Origin: Cohnella hashimotonis
GTDB lineage: Bacteria; Bacillota; Bacilli; Paenibacillales; Paenibacillaceae
Assembly (NCBI RefSeq): GCF_030014955.1
Contig: NZ_JAGRPV010000001.1
Location: 7,771,001 to 7,835,000, forward strand
Length of the DNA: 64,000 nucleotides
Direction: 5' to 3'
Position numbers and translations under genes: made by a program. The notes beneath the pieces were generated by a model that searched no databases, was not told where the DNA came from, and saw nothing but the letters and a program-made list of their open reading frames with translations. This document shows, in pieces, positions 47,233-55,263 of the stretch; the stretch's first letter is position 1; every line of letters begins with the position of its first letter.

Positions 47233-48384
47233 TCAGTCGGCCGACGGCTTAACCGGACCGATGACGTATACGGTGTTACCGCGTTTCTTGCCGAACTTAT
47301 TCGCATATCTCTCGCTGTCGTAGTACACGTCGATCTTCTTGCCCTTGATCGCGCTGCCCGTGTCTTCCGCGCGGCGGAAACCGATGCCCTCGATGTAGAC
47401 CCACCAGCCCAAAGGCACGACATCCGGATCGACGGCAATCGTGCGTCCTTCGGATACTCTGGTACCGGAGGCTGTGATGCCGTAGCCCACGTCTCCTACG
47501 TCCTTGCCCGTCGAAGCCGGACCCGCGGAATAAGCGGTTAACGTAACCCCGGACAATACGCTCTTCACCTTCACGGATTTACCGTTCAATTGGAGCGTCT
47601 TTACATTGTCCGACGCCTTGTTGTAGGCGAGCGATACGACAGCCGCTTTTTTCTTCGCGCCGACGGCTACGACTTGCTGCACGATCGGCTGATCAAGCGA
47701 TTTGTAGACGAGCTGTTCATTAACGAGCTTGCCGTCTTCGTAGACGCGCTCGAATTTTTTCACCAACAAGCCTTGCTTGCCCGTCTGCACGACCTTCGTC
47801 TTGCCGACCAGCAAGTTTTTATCCGCTGTCTTGACGACTTTGTACGCCATCGGATGCTCGGTCGTAACGACCTCCCGGGTGACGCGGACGACTTTCACCT
47901 GCAGACCCTCGTCGATCTTCGACGTAAGGGCCGGCGTGACTTTGTCTTCGGCGGAGAGCGCGATGCCTTCGTTCTTGAGCAGATCGCCCACCGTCTTGAC
48001 TGTTGTATATTTGGTCTCTTTCTTCCCGTCTGCGACGAGCTGTACGCTCATAGCCCGATCGATGACGACTCGCGTGCCGTCCTCAACCGAGGACGTGAGC
48101 GCTGACGACAACCGATCGTTTGGACCGACCGTGATGCCCATCTCCTTCAGCAAGGCGGAGACATCGGAAGTACGGGTTTGGATGACGGTAGATTTCCCGC
48201 CGTCCACGACGGTCACGCTCTTGGCGGACGCGCCGTGTAGCAGCATGATGAGACAGATGGTAAGAGCAAAGGACAAAATTGCGCTCAAGAGAATCAAACG
48301 CAGATGCTCATGCAACCATCGCGCTGCGGTAAGCTTGCCGGTCGGTCGTGGATCATGGGTCCCTTGGAGGGGAATTGCACCCAT
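47233..48384 (-). CDS. yabE: YabE-like wall-active protein (DUF348 x2, G5, 3D domain)
   Basis: A resuscitation-promoting-factor-like exported protein thought to act on peptidoglycan. After a short cytoplasmic part a membrane segment spans about residues 29-50. Two DUF348 modules lie near 55-110 and 111-165 (VQTRTSDVSALLKEMGI-like and TVKTVGDLLKNEGIAL strings), then a G5 domain near 168-230. The 3D domain at about 285-375 has its Asp residues in TIAVDPDVVPLG, AEDTGSAIKGKKIDVYYDS. Length 383. AAGGAGG precedes the ATG. Expression is governed by a c-di-AMP riboswitch in the long leader. Confidence 0.95.
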   Translation of the reverse strand: MGAIPLQGTHDPRPTGKLTAARWLHEHLRLILLSAILSFALTICLIMLLHGASAKSVTVVDGGKSTVIQTRTSDVSALLKEMGITVGPNDRLSSALTSSVEDGTRVVIDRAMSVQLVADGKKETKYTTVKTVGDLLKNEGIALSAEDKVTPALTSKIDEGLQVKVVRVTREVVTTEHPMAYKVVKTADKNLLVGKTKVVQTGKQGLLVKKFERVYEDGKLVNEQLVYKSLDQPIVQQVVAVGAKKKAAVVSLAYNKASDNVKTLQLNGKSVKVKSVLSGVTLTAYSAGPASTGKDVGDVGYGITASGTRVSEGRTIAVDPDVVPLGWWVYIEGIGFRRAEDTGSAIKGKKIDVYYDSERYANKFGKKRGNTVYVIGPVKPSAD

Positions 48385-48620
48385 TTTCTCGTTCCTCCTT
48401 CATAGCCTCGCCGTCGACTGTTTTACATGATATTCGTCTGACGCGACTATCCATTTGTGATAACGGCGCTGGAAGCTTAGTGTGGAGCGGCTTGCACACT
48501 AGCGAATTGCGCCGCCTTGCCCAGCTGTGGAGGCATATCATGCGCCTGCCATTCATCCCGTAGTTGCCTCCGTGGAGCGGTCTTTGCGGCTATCTGCACC
48601 GAATGCGTAAATTCGGGCAC

Positions 48621-48656
48621 AAAAAAAGCCTGCGACAGAGGGCCTGGTCGTGGCTT
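48621..48656 (-). terminator. Riboswitch-controlled terminator before the yabE-like gene
   Basis: On the minus strand GCC and CGAC arms pair with GTCG and GGC around a CAGGCCCTCT loop, followed by seven Ts. It lies about 50 bases past the aptamer and 240 bases ahead of the gene, so c-di-AMP binding can stop transcription early. Confidence 0.85.
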
Positions 48657-48704
48657 CCGCTCAACTGGACGAGGGACGATGGGGCGGCACGAGGTTACCT
48701 CTCT

Positions 48705-48900
48705 CTACTACGCTTGCGAGGTTAGCTGTCGGGTTCGGGCGTCGAGAGTTGCCCTAAGCAATCGGTCGGTAAGCCGTCAGCCGGACGGCACCCGTCGTTC
48801 GCCATTCACCCCAAGATTGCTCGGACCGCTGGGACATCGGCAAGCGCCGATATCGTCCGCGTCGGGTCCCCCGCTCTCCCCACTGGGAGATTAAGCGCAC
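48705..48900 (-). promoter_or_regulatory. c-di-AMP riboswitch (ydaO/yuaA class)
   Basis: On the minus strand the conserved blocks of this class appear in order: GCGCTTAATCT, AGAGCGGGGGACCC (48877-48864), TTGGGGTGAAT (48814-48804), TTAGGGCAACTC, CCCGAACCCGACAGCTAACC (about 48739-48719) and TCGCAAGCG (48719-48711). GCGCTT and AAGCGT close the outer stem. The class binds cyclic di-AMP and commonly controls wall hydrolases and potassium or osmolyte transporters; here the downstream gene is the 3D-domain wall protein. Confidence 0.95.
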
Positions 48901-48936
48901 TGGAAAAGGAATGTCATATTCGGACTTCTGGATTAG

Positions 48937-48966
48937 ATAATAACCCGCCTGCCCCAAAGGTGTAAA
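48937..48966 (-). promoter_or_regulatory. Sigma-A promoter of the riboswitch leader
   Basis: TTTACA (48966-48961), 18-base spacer, TATTAT (48942-48937). The start site would be near 48930, about 30 bases before the aptamer. The leader from here to the gene is about 545 bases. Confidence 0.7.
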
Positions 48967-49061
48967 GAACGTGCAAAGAGCGAATTTCAGCGTTTTAAGG
49001 CAAATTTAAGCCAAATTTTTAGGATTTCAGAAGCAAAAGCTAGTTTTTTCTTAGAAAATAT

Positions 49062-49859
49062 TTATTTTTCTGCGTTTGTTGGCGCTTTTTCTTCGAGTCG
49101 GAAACAGACACGTGCATTTCGATCCGTAATTTCTTCTATTTTTTCCCTAGAAAGGCCTGTGATTTCCGCAGCGGAATCGGCTACGAATTGCACATAAGAC
49201 GACTCATTTCGCTTGCCTCGATAGGGGTGGGGGGTAAGGTACGGAGCATCTGTCTCAATCAGCAATCGGTCCAGGGGGACACGCGCCAAAACCTCTTTGG
49301 GAACGCGCGCGTTTTTGAAGGTGACCGGTCCTCCGAAGGAGATATAGAAGTTCATGTCCAAACATTGCTTGGCCGTCTCCCAGCTGCCGGAATAGCAGTG
49401 CATGATGCCCCCGATCTCGGCCGCTCCTTCTTCGCGCAGAATACGGATGACGTCTTCATGAGCGTCCCGATTGTGAATGACGATCGGCATGCCGATCCGC
49501 TTCGCAAGCCGGATCTGTTCGCGGAATACGAGCTGTTGGACATCCTTGGGCGAAGTATCCCAATAATAGTCGAGTCCGATCTCGCCGATCGCTACGACCT
49601 TCGGATGACTGCATAGCGACTCGATCCAGGCCAGATCCTCCTCCAAGCGCATATCGGCTGCATCCGTCGGGTGCCAGCCTACGGCGGCATAGATGAAATC
49701 GTGCTTTTCGGCCAATGCGATGGTCGTCGGGATCGTCTCCCGGTTGAAGCCGATATTCACGATGTTGCCGACGCCCGCTTCCTTGGCGCGAGCGATCGTT
49801 TCTTCCCGGTCTTCATCGAACTTTGGCGAATCCAGATGAGCGTGCGTATCAAAGAGCAT
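49062..49859 (-). CDS. tatD: TatD-family metal-dependent DNase
   Basis: A cytoplasmic TIM-barrel hydrolase of the TatD/YcfH group. Metal ligands are visible: DTHAHLD at the start, GEIGLDYYWD near residue 92, IHNRDAHED near 127, MHCYSG near 153 and ETDAPYLTP near 203. It starts at the ATG at 49859 behind AAGGAGA. 265 residues; equivalent to yabD of B. subtilis. In B. subtilis metS separates it from abrB; here an HD-domain gene lies in that place. Confidence 0.96.
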   Translation of the reverse strand: MLFDTHAHLDSPKFDEDREETIARAKEAGVGNIVNIGFNRETIPTTIALAEKHDFIYAAVGWHPTDAADMRLEEDLAWIESLCSHPKVVAIGEIGLDYYWDTSPKDVQQLVFREQIRLAKRIGMPIVIHNRDAHEDVIRILREEGAAEIGGIMHCYSGSWETAKQCLDMNFYISFGGPVTFKNARVPKEVLARVPLDRLLIETDAPYLTPHPYRGKRNESSYVQFVADSAAEITGLSREKIEEITDRNARVCFRLEEKAPTNAEK

Positions 49860-49940
49860 TTCGTAGAAGTCTCCTTTTGCGAAGTTTTTATTATTGGGTG
49901 GCCAAGCGGAGCTTGCCGGGACGACTTCCCGGATAAGGGA

Positions 49941-51233
49941 CTACAAACCCAGCATCTCGCGGATCTCTGGCTTTAGGCGATTGACGTGAGGCAGCACCAG
50001 GTCTTCGGGATAATAGATATAATACTTCCCGGTATGAAGTCCCGCGATCGAGCGAACGATATCGCTTTTCAGGGATATCTCGGTCAATCGGTCTTTTTCG
50101 TCCAGCACGAGGACGGGGGTTTTTTCTTTGGGCTCGGGATCCGGCGATCCTGGCTTGTACACGTCGTAGGGAAGGTTCGTCGGGGTGTCCATCTGAAGGT
50201 GGTAATCCGGATGCAGACCGATCCTTTCCCATTGCTCCCGCAGCTCCTCCTCCAGTGTTTCGTGCGGATTGTCGAGGGGTACATACTTGTACAACCGGCG
50301 GTTTAAGAATCGTTTACATAAGTCTGCCAGTATCTCGTCTTCTTCGTCCGCCCATTGGCCGAACGCAGTCTGAACCATCGCTTCATCCAGGGCCAGGTAG
50401 TCCCGCAGTCCGATCGTGCCGTTCAACAACTGCGCTAGCGGCGGCAGCAGGAATTTGAACGCATGGCCCTCGCGGAACAATTCGCGCGCCCTCATGAAAA
50501 TTTGCCTCAGTACGATATCCGAACTGCGCGTTACGGGATGGAAGTAGATCTGCCAGTACATCTGATATCTCGACATCAGATAATCTTCTACCGCATGCAT
50601 CCCGCTCTCCTTCACCACGATACGTCCACGATAAGGACGCAGCACGCGCAAGATTCGATCGAGGTCGAAGGTACCGTAGTTCACGCCCGTGAAGTACGCA
50701 TCCCTGAGCAAATAATCCATCCGGTCCGCGTCCATCTGGCTGGACACGAGGCTCACGACGATCGGCTTGTCGTACGTCTTGCAGATGACGGCGGCAACCT
50801 TCTCGGGGAAGTCCTCGCTTACTTCCTTTAATACCCGATTGATCTCCGTATCTCCCAGTATGATCGCGCAGGACCATTCTTCATGATTGGTATCGAACAC
50901 TTGTTCGATGGCATGAGAAAAAGGACCGTGTCCGACATCATGCAGCAAAGAAGCGCATAAACTGACCATTTTTTCCTCTTGCGGCCAGTCCTGGTATCCG
51001 TTACGCTCAAATTGACTGATAATTCTTCGCGTGATATCGTATACGCCCAGCGAATGGGAGAATCGACTGTGCTCTGCCCCATGGAAGGTCAGGTACGAAG
51101 TCCCCAACTGGCGTATGCGCCTCAATCGTTGGAATTCGGCGGTGTTGATGAGCTTCCAGATCGTCGCTTCCTGTACGTAGATGGACTGATGAACGGGGTC
51201 CTTGAATACTTTTTCCTCTCGAAGACGGTACAT
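49941..51233 (-). CDS. HD-domain phosphohydrolase (YwfO/SAMHD1-like)
   Basis: A predicted dGTPase-like or nucleotide phosphohydrolase. The HD motif pieces are HSRFSHSLGVYDITRRII (first His), LLHDVGHGPFSHAIE (HD pair plus following His) and MDADRMDYLLRDAYFTGV (distal Asp). The N-terminus KVFKDPVHQSIYVQEATIWKLINTAEFQRLRRIRQLG is typical for the YwfO group. 430 residues. It does not belong to the B. subtilis abrB region, so its position here is a lineage feature. Two 0A boxes lie just upstream, so Spo0A may influence it. Confidence 0.9.
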   Translation of the reverse strand: MYRLREEKVFKDPVHQSIYVQEATIWKLINTAEFQRLRRIRQLGTSYLTFHGAEHSRFSHSLGVYDITRRIISQFERNGYQDWPQEEKMVSLCASLLHDVGHGPFSHAIEQVFDTNHEEWSCAIILGDTEINRVLKEVSEDFPEKVAAVICKTYDKPIVVSLVSSQMDADRMDYLLRDAYFTGVNYGTFDLDRILRVLRPYRGRIVVKESGMHAVEDYLMSRYQMYWQIYFHPVTRSSDIVLRQIFMRARELFREGHAFKFLLPPLAQLLNGTIGLRDYLALDEAMVQTAFGQWADEEDEILADLCKRFLNRRLYKYVPLDNPHETLEEELREQWERIGLHPDYHLQMDTPTNLPYDVYKPGSPDPEPKEKTPVLVLDEKDRLTEISLKSDIVRSIAGLHTGKYYIYYPEDLVLPHVNRLKPEIREMLGL

Positions 51234-51263
51234 GTTCGATCACCTCGTTGATTGGACTTCGCA

Positions 51264-51292
51264 TTCGACAAACGGTTATGATTTTTGTCGAA
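51264..51292. promoter_or_regulatory. Inverted pair of perfect Spo0A boxes near the HD gene
   Basis: TTCGACAAA (51264-51272) and TTTGTCGAA (51284-51292) are exact opposite-facing 0A boxes separated by 11 bases, 31 bases upstream of the HD gene start. Further on, a 12-base palindrome CTAATATATTAG (51335-51346) and a 9-base inverted repeat TTCACTAAT/ATTAGTGAA (51301-51309, 51342-51350) fill this gap. Confidence 0.6.
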
Positions 51293-51418
51293 AGGTGTCA
51301 TTCACTAATTTTAAGAACTAATCCCGTTTTTTACCTAATATATTAGTGAATTGGTGCGAATCTGTGGAAGTTAGCGGGTATTCAGCTAAATTTCAGCTAA
51401 AGTTACCGCTATTTCTGG

Positions 51419-51447
51419 TTGACTTATTTGGGAATCGTTGGTACGAT
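51419..51447 (+). promoter_or_regulatory. Sigma-A promoter of abrB
   Basis: TTGACT (51419-51424), 17-base spacer, TACGAT (51442-51447). The start site would be near 51454, about 97 bases before abrB. Confidence 0.75.
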
Positions 51448-51468
51448 AGAGTACGGAAAAGAAAGAAT

Positions 51469-51487
51469 TTTGTCGAATGATGGCGAA
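51469..51487 (+). promoter_or_regulatory. Tandem Spo0A boxes in the abrB leader
   Basis: TTTGTCGAA (51469-51477) and TGGCGAA (51481-51487) fit the 0A box (TGNCGAA) and repeat at exactly ten bases, so both face the same side of the helix. They lie about 15-33 bases after the predicted start, as in B. subtilis, where phosphorylated Spo0A represses abrB from there. Confidence 0.8.
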
Positions 51488-51550
51488 TATGCGGAGGTTC
51501 TCCGACATTTCGTTTAATCTTATTTTACGCGAATGAGGGAGGATTTCCAA

Positions 51551-51799
51551 ATGTTGAAGTCGACGGGCATTGTACGGAAAGTGGATGAACTGGGTCGTGT
51601 GGTCATTCCGATCGAGCTGCGCAGAACGCTGGGTATCGGGGAAAAGGATGCGCTGGAAATCTACGTGGACGGCGAGCGCATCATGCTGAAGAAATACGAA
51701 CCGGCTTGCATCTTCTGCGGCAATGCCGACAACGTTATTTATTTCAAAGGAAAAATCGTTTGCAGAGAATGCTTGAAGGATTTACCTGCAACTGTGTGA
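51551..51799 (+). CDS. abrB: Transition-state regulator AbrB with a Cys4 C-terminus
   Basis: A DNA-binding repressor of post-exponential genes. The N-terminal swapped-hairpin domain MLKSTGIVRKVDELGRVVIPIELRRTLGI, then EKDALEIYVDGERIMLKKYEP, is near-identical to B. subtilis AbrB. The C-terminal half is different: CIFCGNADNVIYFKGKIVCRECLKDL holds two CxxC pairs, likely a zinc ribbon. B. subtilis AbrB lacks these Cys and has a longer tail. The ATG at 51551 follows GGGAGG; 82 residues. Repression by Spo0A is suggested by the leader boxes. Confidence 0.96.
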   Translation: MLKSTGIVRKVDELGRVVIPIELRRTLGIGEKDALEIYVDGERIMLKKYEPACIFCGNADNVIYFKGKIVCRECLKDLPATV

Positions 51800-51878
51800 C
51801 AAAATAGAGAATTTCGTTTATAATGGAAGAAGCACTTACCAACATCGTTATTTCTAACCTTTTTATATCTCCTTGCAG

Positions 51879-51915
51879 CCCCTCCCGGACTTAGTCCGCG
51901 GAGGGGTCTTTTTCT
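51879..51915 (+). terminator. Terminator of abrB lying within the 3' end of rsmI
   Basis: CCCCTCC and GGAC (51879-51890) pair with GTCC and GGAGGGG (51894-51906), followed on the plus strand by TCTTTTTCTTCTTC. The rsmI stop codon (51893-51891) falls in its loop, so the two converging genes share these bases. Confidence 0.85.
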
Positions 51916-52952
51916 TCTTCGAGCAACATTTGGTACACTTCCCGGCGGGACAAGCCTAGGTCGCGCGCCGCCAACCGCATCGCTTCCTTGCGATTTTCGC
52001 CGTTCTGCGCTTCGTATCTTGCGACATGCTCGGCTGTTGTCAGCCCGAACCACCAGGCATCGCTAGGATCGGCCGACGATGCGGTTGACGGGTCCGCGCC
52101 TTCGATGACCAGACAGCATTCGCCTAGGGGCGGATGGGCTTCAATATATTGCAGGCAAGCCTCGGCCGTCCCCCGTACGATCTCCTCGTGCTTTTTCGTC
52201 AGCTCACGCACGACCGCCATCCGCCGGCCGCTCCATCGCTCGGCGACCGCCTCAACCGTTTTTTTCAGACGATGCGGAGACTCGTACAGCAGGAGCGTGG
52301 CCTCTTCCCGGTCCAGGCGGGAGAGGAAGGCTTCCATTCCCTTGCGGTCCCTGGGCGGGAAGCCCGCGAACAGGAAGCTGTCCGTCGGCAAGCCGGATAC
52401 GATGAGTGAGGAAAGTGCGGCGTTCGCGCCCGGAATGGGTACGACCGGTATGCCTTGCGCGGCGGCTGCAGCTGCGAGATCGGCGCCCGGATCCGAGATA
52501 GCCGGCATGCCGGCGTCGCTGACGAGGGCGATCGTCATGCCTTCGGCCAGCAGCCTGACAAGCTCCGGACCGCTCGCTCGCTTATTGTGCTCGTGGTAGC
52601 TGACCAGGCGTGTCGAGATCTCGAAGTGGGTGAGCAGTTTGCGCGTCTGACGCGTATCCTCGGCGGCGATGAGGTCCGCTTCCTTTAACATCCGAACGGC
52701 CCTGAACGTCATATCCTCCAGATTGCCGATCGGCGTCGCGACGAGATAGAGCGTGCCCGGTCCGTCTGTCTCTCGAGCCGCGAAGCTTTTCTGGACCTGC
52801 GCAGCTGCTTGCAGCGGTAGCTGTGTCTGAGCATCAGACGTACGATCGGTGTCCCGCTCCCGGTCTTGTCCGTGCCCCTCCGACAGTTCGGCGCGCTCTG
52901 ATGCGCCTTGCGGATTTCTTCCTCGCCAGCTGCGATCCCGCTTCTCCTTCAT
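51891..52952 (-). CDS. rsmI: 16S rRNA ribose methyltransferase RsmI
   Basis: Makes the 2'-O-methyl of C1402 in 16S rRNA. A tetrapyrrole-methylase fold with GTLYLVATPIGNLEDMTFRAVRMLKEADLIAAEDTRQTRKLL, VSDAGMPAISDPG, PIPGANAALSSLIVSGLP and LYESPHRL. The first ~62 residues (MKEKRDRSWRGRNPQG and a Gln/Asp/Arg-rich stretch) are an extension absent from typical RsmI, which starts near the GTLYLVATP string. Because GGAGG precedes the ATG at 52952, the extension is probably made. 353 residues. The start lies three bases after the trmN6 stop. Confidence 0.95.
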   Translation of the reverse strand: MKEKRDRSWRGRNPQGASERAELSEGHGQDRERDTDRTSDAQTQLPLQAAAQVQKSFAARETDGPGTLYLVATPIGNLEDMTFRAVRMLKEADLIAAEDTRQTRKLLTHFEISTRLVSYHEHNKRASGPELVRLLAEGMTIALVSDAGMPAISDPGADLAAAAAAQGIPVVPIPGANAALSSLIVSGLPTDSFLFAGFPPRDRKGMEAFLSRLDREEATLLLYESPHRLKKTVEAVAERWSGRRMAVVRELTKKHEEIVRGTAEACLQYIEAHPPLGECCLVIEGADPSTASSADPSDAWWFGLTTAEHVARYEAQNGENRKEAMRLAARDLGLSRREVYQMLLEEEKDPSAD

Positions 52953-52955
52953 CGT

Positions 52956-53780
52956 TCAATCCTCCGCCCTTTCACTCGTATCCGTGTCGTTCAATTGCTT
53001 TTTACGCCCGTAAAATACGTCCAGCAGTTCTTCTGTATAAGTACGGCCTTCTCCTTCGTAAACGATTAACGGCGGGAGCAGGCGAAGCTCAGGTCGCCCG
53101 CCCAAGCTGGCCTCGATAAGCACCATGTTCGCTTCCGCTCCCGCACGCGAATGCACGAAGCGCATCCGTTTCGGTTCGAGCCGGTACTTCTGCATGGCGG
53201 CCATAATCTCCGCCAGCCTGGACGGACGATGCACCATAGAGACGCGCCCGCCCTCGCGCACGCTTCTCGCGCAGGCCGCCACGACATCCTCCAGCGTGCA
53301 TCCGATCTCATGGCGCGCGAGCGCTTGATGCAGATTTTCCTTGTGCTCGCCGGAGCCGACGGGCTTGTACGGCGGGTTCACTGTCACCGCATCGTAAGCC
53401 TCGCTGCCCTGCAGGGCGGGCAGCACCTTTAAATCCGCTTCTCGTATGTCAATCCGCGACTGCAATTCGTTGTAGGCAACGCTTCGCCGGGCCATATCTG
53501 CGAGCCTGGGCTGCAGCTCTACGCCTTCGATAGTCGCGCCGGTCCGCGTCGCGAGCAGCAGCGGGATCACGCCGTTCCCCGTGCATAGGTCGAGGATCCG
53601 TCCTTTCTTCGGAATGCCTGCGAATCGGGCTAATAGAACGGCATCCAATGAGAAGCTGAAAACCTCTTTGCTTTGTATAATTTTATAATCATGCGTCAGC
53701 AGGTCGTCCAGCCGTTCGCCTTCCAGCAACGGCGGCTTCCCGTGCATAATGTTATCGTTTTCATTCAACGCTCCAAGCAC
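52956..53780 (-). CDS. TrmN6-type tRNA adenine methyltransferase (YabB)
   Basis: A SAM-dependent methyltransferase of the YfiC/TrmN6 family, expected to modify an adenine in tRNA. SAM motif I is ILDLCTGNGVIPLLLATRTG near residue 62; motif IV is VTVNPPYKP, the N6-adenine methylation signature. A GTG start at 53780 has a weak ribosome binding site; the ATG at 53747 (MHGKPPLLEGERLDDL) is an alternative. 274 residues from the first. Linked to rsmI, as in B. subtilis, though a GIY-YIG gene (yazA) found there between them is missing. Confidence 0.88.
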   Translation of the reverse strand: MLGALNENDNIMHGKPPLLEGERLDDLLTHDYKIIQSKEVFSFSLDAVLLARFAGIPKKGRILDLCTGNGVIPLLLATRTGATIEGVELQPRLADMARRSVAYNELQSRIDIREADLKVLPALQGSEAYDAVTVNPPYKPVGSGEHKENLHQALARHEIGCTLEDVVAACARSVREGGRVSMVHRPSRLAEIMAAMQKYRLEPKRMRFVHSRAGAEANMVLIEASLGGRPELRLLPPLIVYEGEGRTYTEELLDVFYGRKKQLNDTDTSERAED

Positions 53781-53927
53781 CGTCCCAAATTTTTTCTTCT
53801 ATTATATATGCGTCATTTCGTACCACTTTTTTATACCGGTTCTTGATGCCGGCATCACGTCTCTAAGCTTACTCGATTTGCCTACCCAATGCCAGCATCC
53901 GGACAGCGACAACTCCCGTGCAACTGC

Positions 53928-53964
53928 AAAAAAAAGCCGGCTCCCCCGGATTGGAGAGTCGGCT
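53928..53964 (-). terminator. Terminator of the yaaO-to-yabA gene run
   Basis: On the minus strand AGCCGACTC and GAGCCGGCT pair with one mismatch, followed by eight Ts (53935-53928). It lies about 20 bases past the yabA stop. Confidence 0.9.
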
Positions 53965-53983
53965 GTGCGCGGTTAAATCCCAA

Positions 53984-54367
53984 TTAAGGCTTGCTCAGAA
54001 ACGAGAGACAGAACAAGCAATCGCCTTCCATGCGCAAATGCCCATAATACACATTGCAAATATGGAAGCCTTCGTGATACAACCGGGCCAGGTTGTCGTA
54101 GCCTTCGCCAATGGAAGACCCGGCCGCAGTCTCGGCTTGCTCCTGCTGACGGGTATCGGCCGGTTCCTCCGATACGTCGACCGCAGGTTCTGCCGCGAAT
54201 TCGATTGTCTCGCGCTTGAAAATCTTGCGCAGCTGCTGGTTCTCGATGCGCAGCCGCTGGTTTTCTTCGACCAATTCCTTAATCTTGAGCTTCAGCGAGC
54301 CGAATTCCGTATGGAGGCCGCCTAGCTTCGCTTCGAGTTCATCCACGCCTAAATATATATCCTTCAT
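53984..54367 (-). CDS. yabA: Replication initiation control protein YabA
   Basis: Binds DnaA and the DnaN clamp to prevent over-initiation. The N-terminus ([50 protein letters not shown]) is a leucine-zipper coiled coil for tetramer formation. The C-terminus [27 protein letters not shown] provides the His-Cys-Cys-Cys zinc cluster. The ATG at 54367 lies six bases after GGTGGAG. 127 residues. Last gene of its operon. Confidence 0.95.
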   Translation of the reverse strand: MKDIYLGVDELEAKLGGLHTEFGSLKLKIKELVEENQRLRIENQQLRKIFKRETIEFAAEPAVDVSEEPADTRQQEQAETAAGSSIGEGYDNLARLYHEGFHICNVYYGHLRMEGDCLFCLSFLSKP

Positions 54368-54421
54368 GGCAAGCTCCACCTTAAAGCCAGGTTGTGTCGG
54401 TGACGATAGGTGCTGCTGGAA

Positions 54422-55222
54422 TTACTTTACGACGACTTCTTCAAAAGGAAGCTCTTTGACCTTGCCGACCTCGAACAATTGTACGTGAACGCTGCGGCTG
54501 CCCGCATTGAGTCCGACGACCTTGCCGTCTCCGAACGAGGTGACGACGATCTTGCCTACGGCCGGCATCTCTTCCTTGGCGCTCTCATAGTTGTCATGCT
54601 CGAACTTGAGACAGCACATGAGGCGGCCGCACAAGCCGGAGATCTTGGTCGGGTTCAGCGACAGGTTCTGATCCTTCGCCATCTTGATCGAGACCGGCTC
54701 GAAGTCCCCCAGCCAGGAGGAGCAGCAGAGTACGCGGCCGCAAGGGCCGATGCCGCCCAGCATCTTGGCCTCGTCGCGCACCCCGATCTGACGGAGCTCG
54801 ATACGGGTACGGAAGACGCCGGCCAGGTCCTTCACCAACTCGCGAAAGTCAACGCGACCCTCGGCCGTGAAGTAAAAAATAATCTTGTTGCGGTCAAACG
54901 TGTATTCGACGTCCACCAGCTTCATTCGGAGCTGATGGTCCTTAATTTTCTGCAATCCGATGGTAAATGCATTTTTCGCCGCGTTCCGGTTTTCCTCGAC
55001 TGCATGCGCATCGCTGTCCGCAGCGACACGTATAACCCTCTTGAGCGGAAGGACGACGTCGGCCTCGCCGACGGTCTTCGGTCCGATGACGACCGTGCCG
55101 TATTCGACGCCTCGCGCAGTCTCGACGATGACATGCTGGTCCTTGGCTACCGGATGTTCGGCGGGGTCAAAGTAATAGACCTTGCCCGCCTTCTTGAAGC
55201 GGACGCCGACAACCTCGTACAA
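54422..55222 (-). CDS. yaaT: PSP1-domain protein YaaT (RicT)
   Basis: A subunit of the RicAFT (Y-) complex that supports mRNA maturation by RNase Y, competence and sporulation. YEVVGVRFKKAGKVYYFDPAEHPVAKDQHVIVETARGVEYGTVVIG begins the chain; the Cys-rich GGIGPCGRVLCCSSWL and SGLCGRLMCCLKFEHDNY form the Fe-S ligand set. I choose a TTG start at 55222, five bases after GGGAGGGG, giving 266 residues like the family; a frame reaching 55417 exists but the added 65 residues overlap holB and are not conserved-looking. Confidence 0.93.
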   Translation of the reverse strand: MYEVVGVRFKKAGKVYYFDPAEHPVAKDQHVIVETARGVEYGTVVIGPKTVGEADVVLPLKRVIRVAADSDAHAVEENRNAAKNAFTIGLQKIKDHQLRMKLVDVEYTFDRNKIIFYFTAEGRVDFRELVKDLAGVFRTRIELRQIGVRDEAKMLGGIGPCGRVLCCSSWLGDFEPVSIKMAKDQNLSLNPTKISGLCGRLMCCLKFEHDNYESAKEEMPAVGKIVVTSFGDGKVVGLNAGSRSVHVQLFEVGKVKELPFEEVVVK

Positions 55223-55263
55223 AACTACCCCTCCCGTACGCCGCTGCAGACGCTCCGATACGG

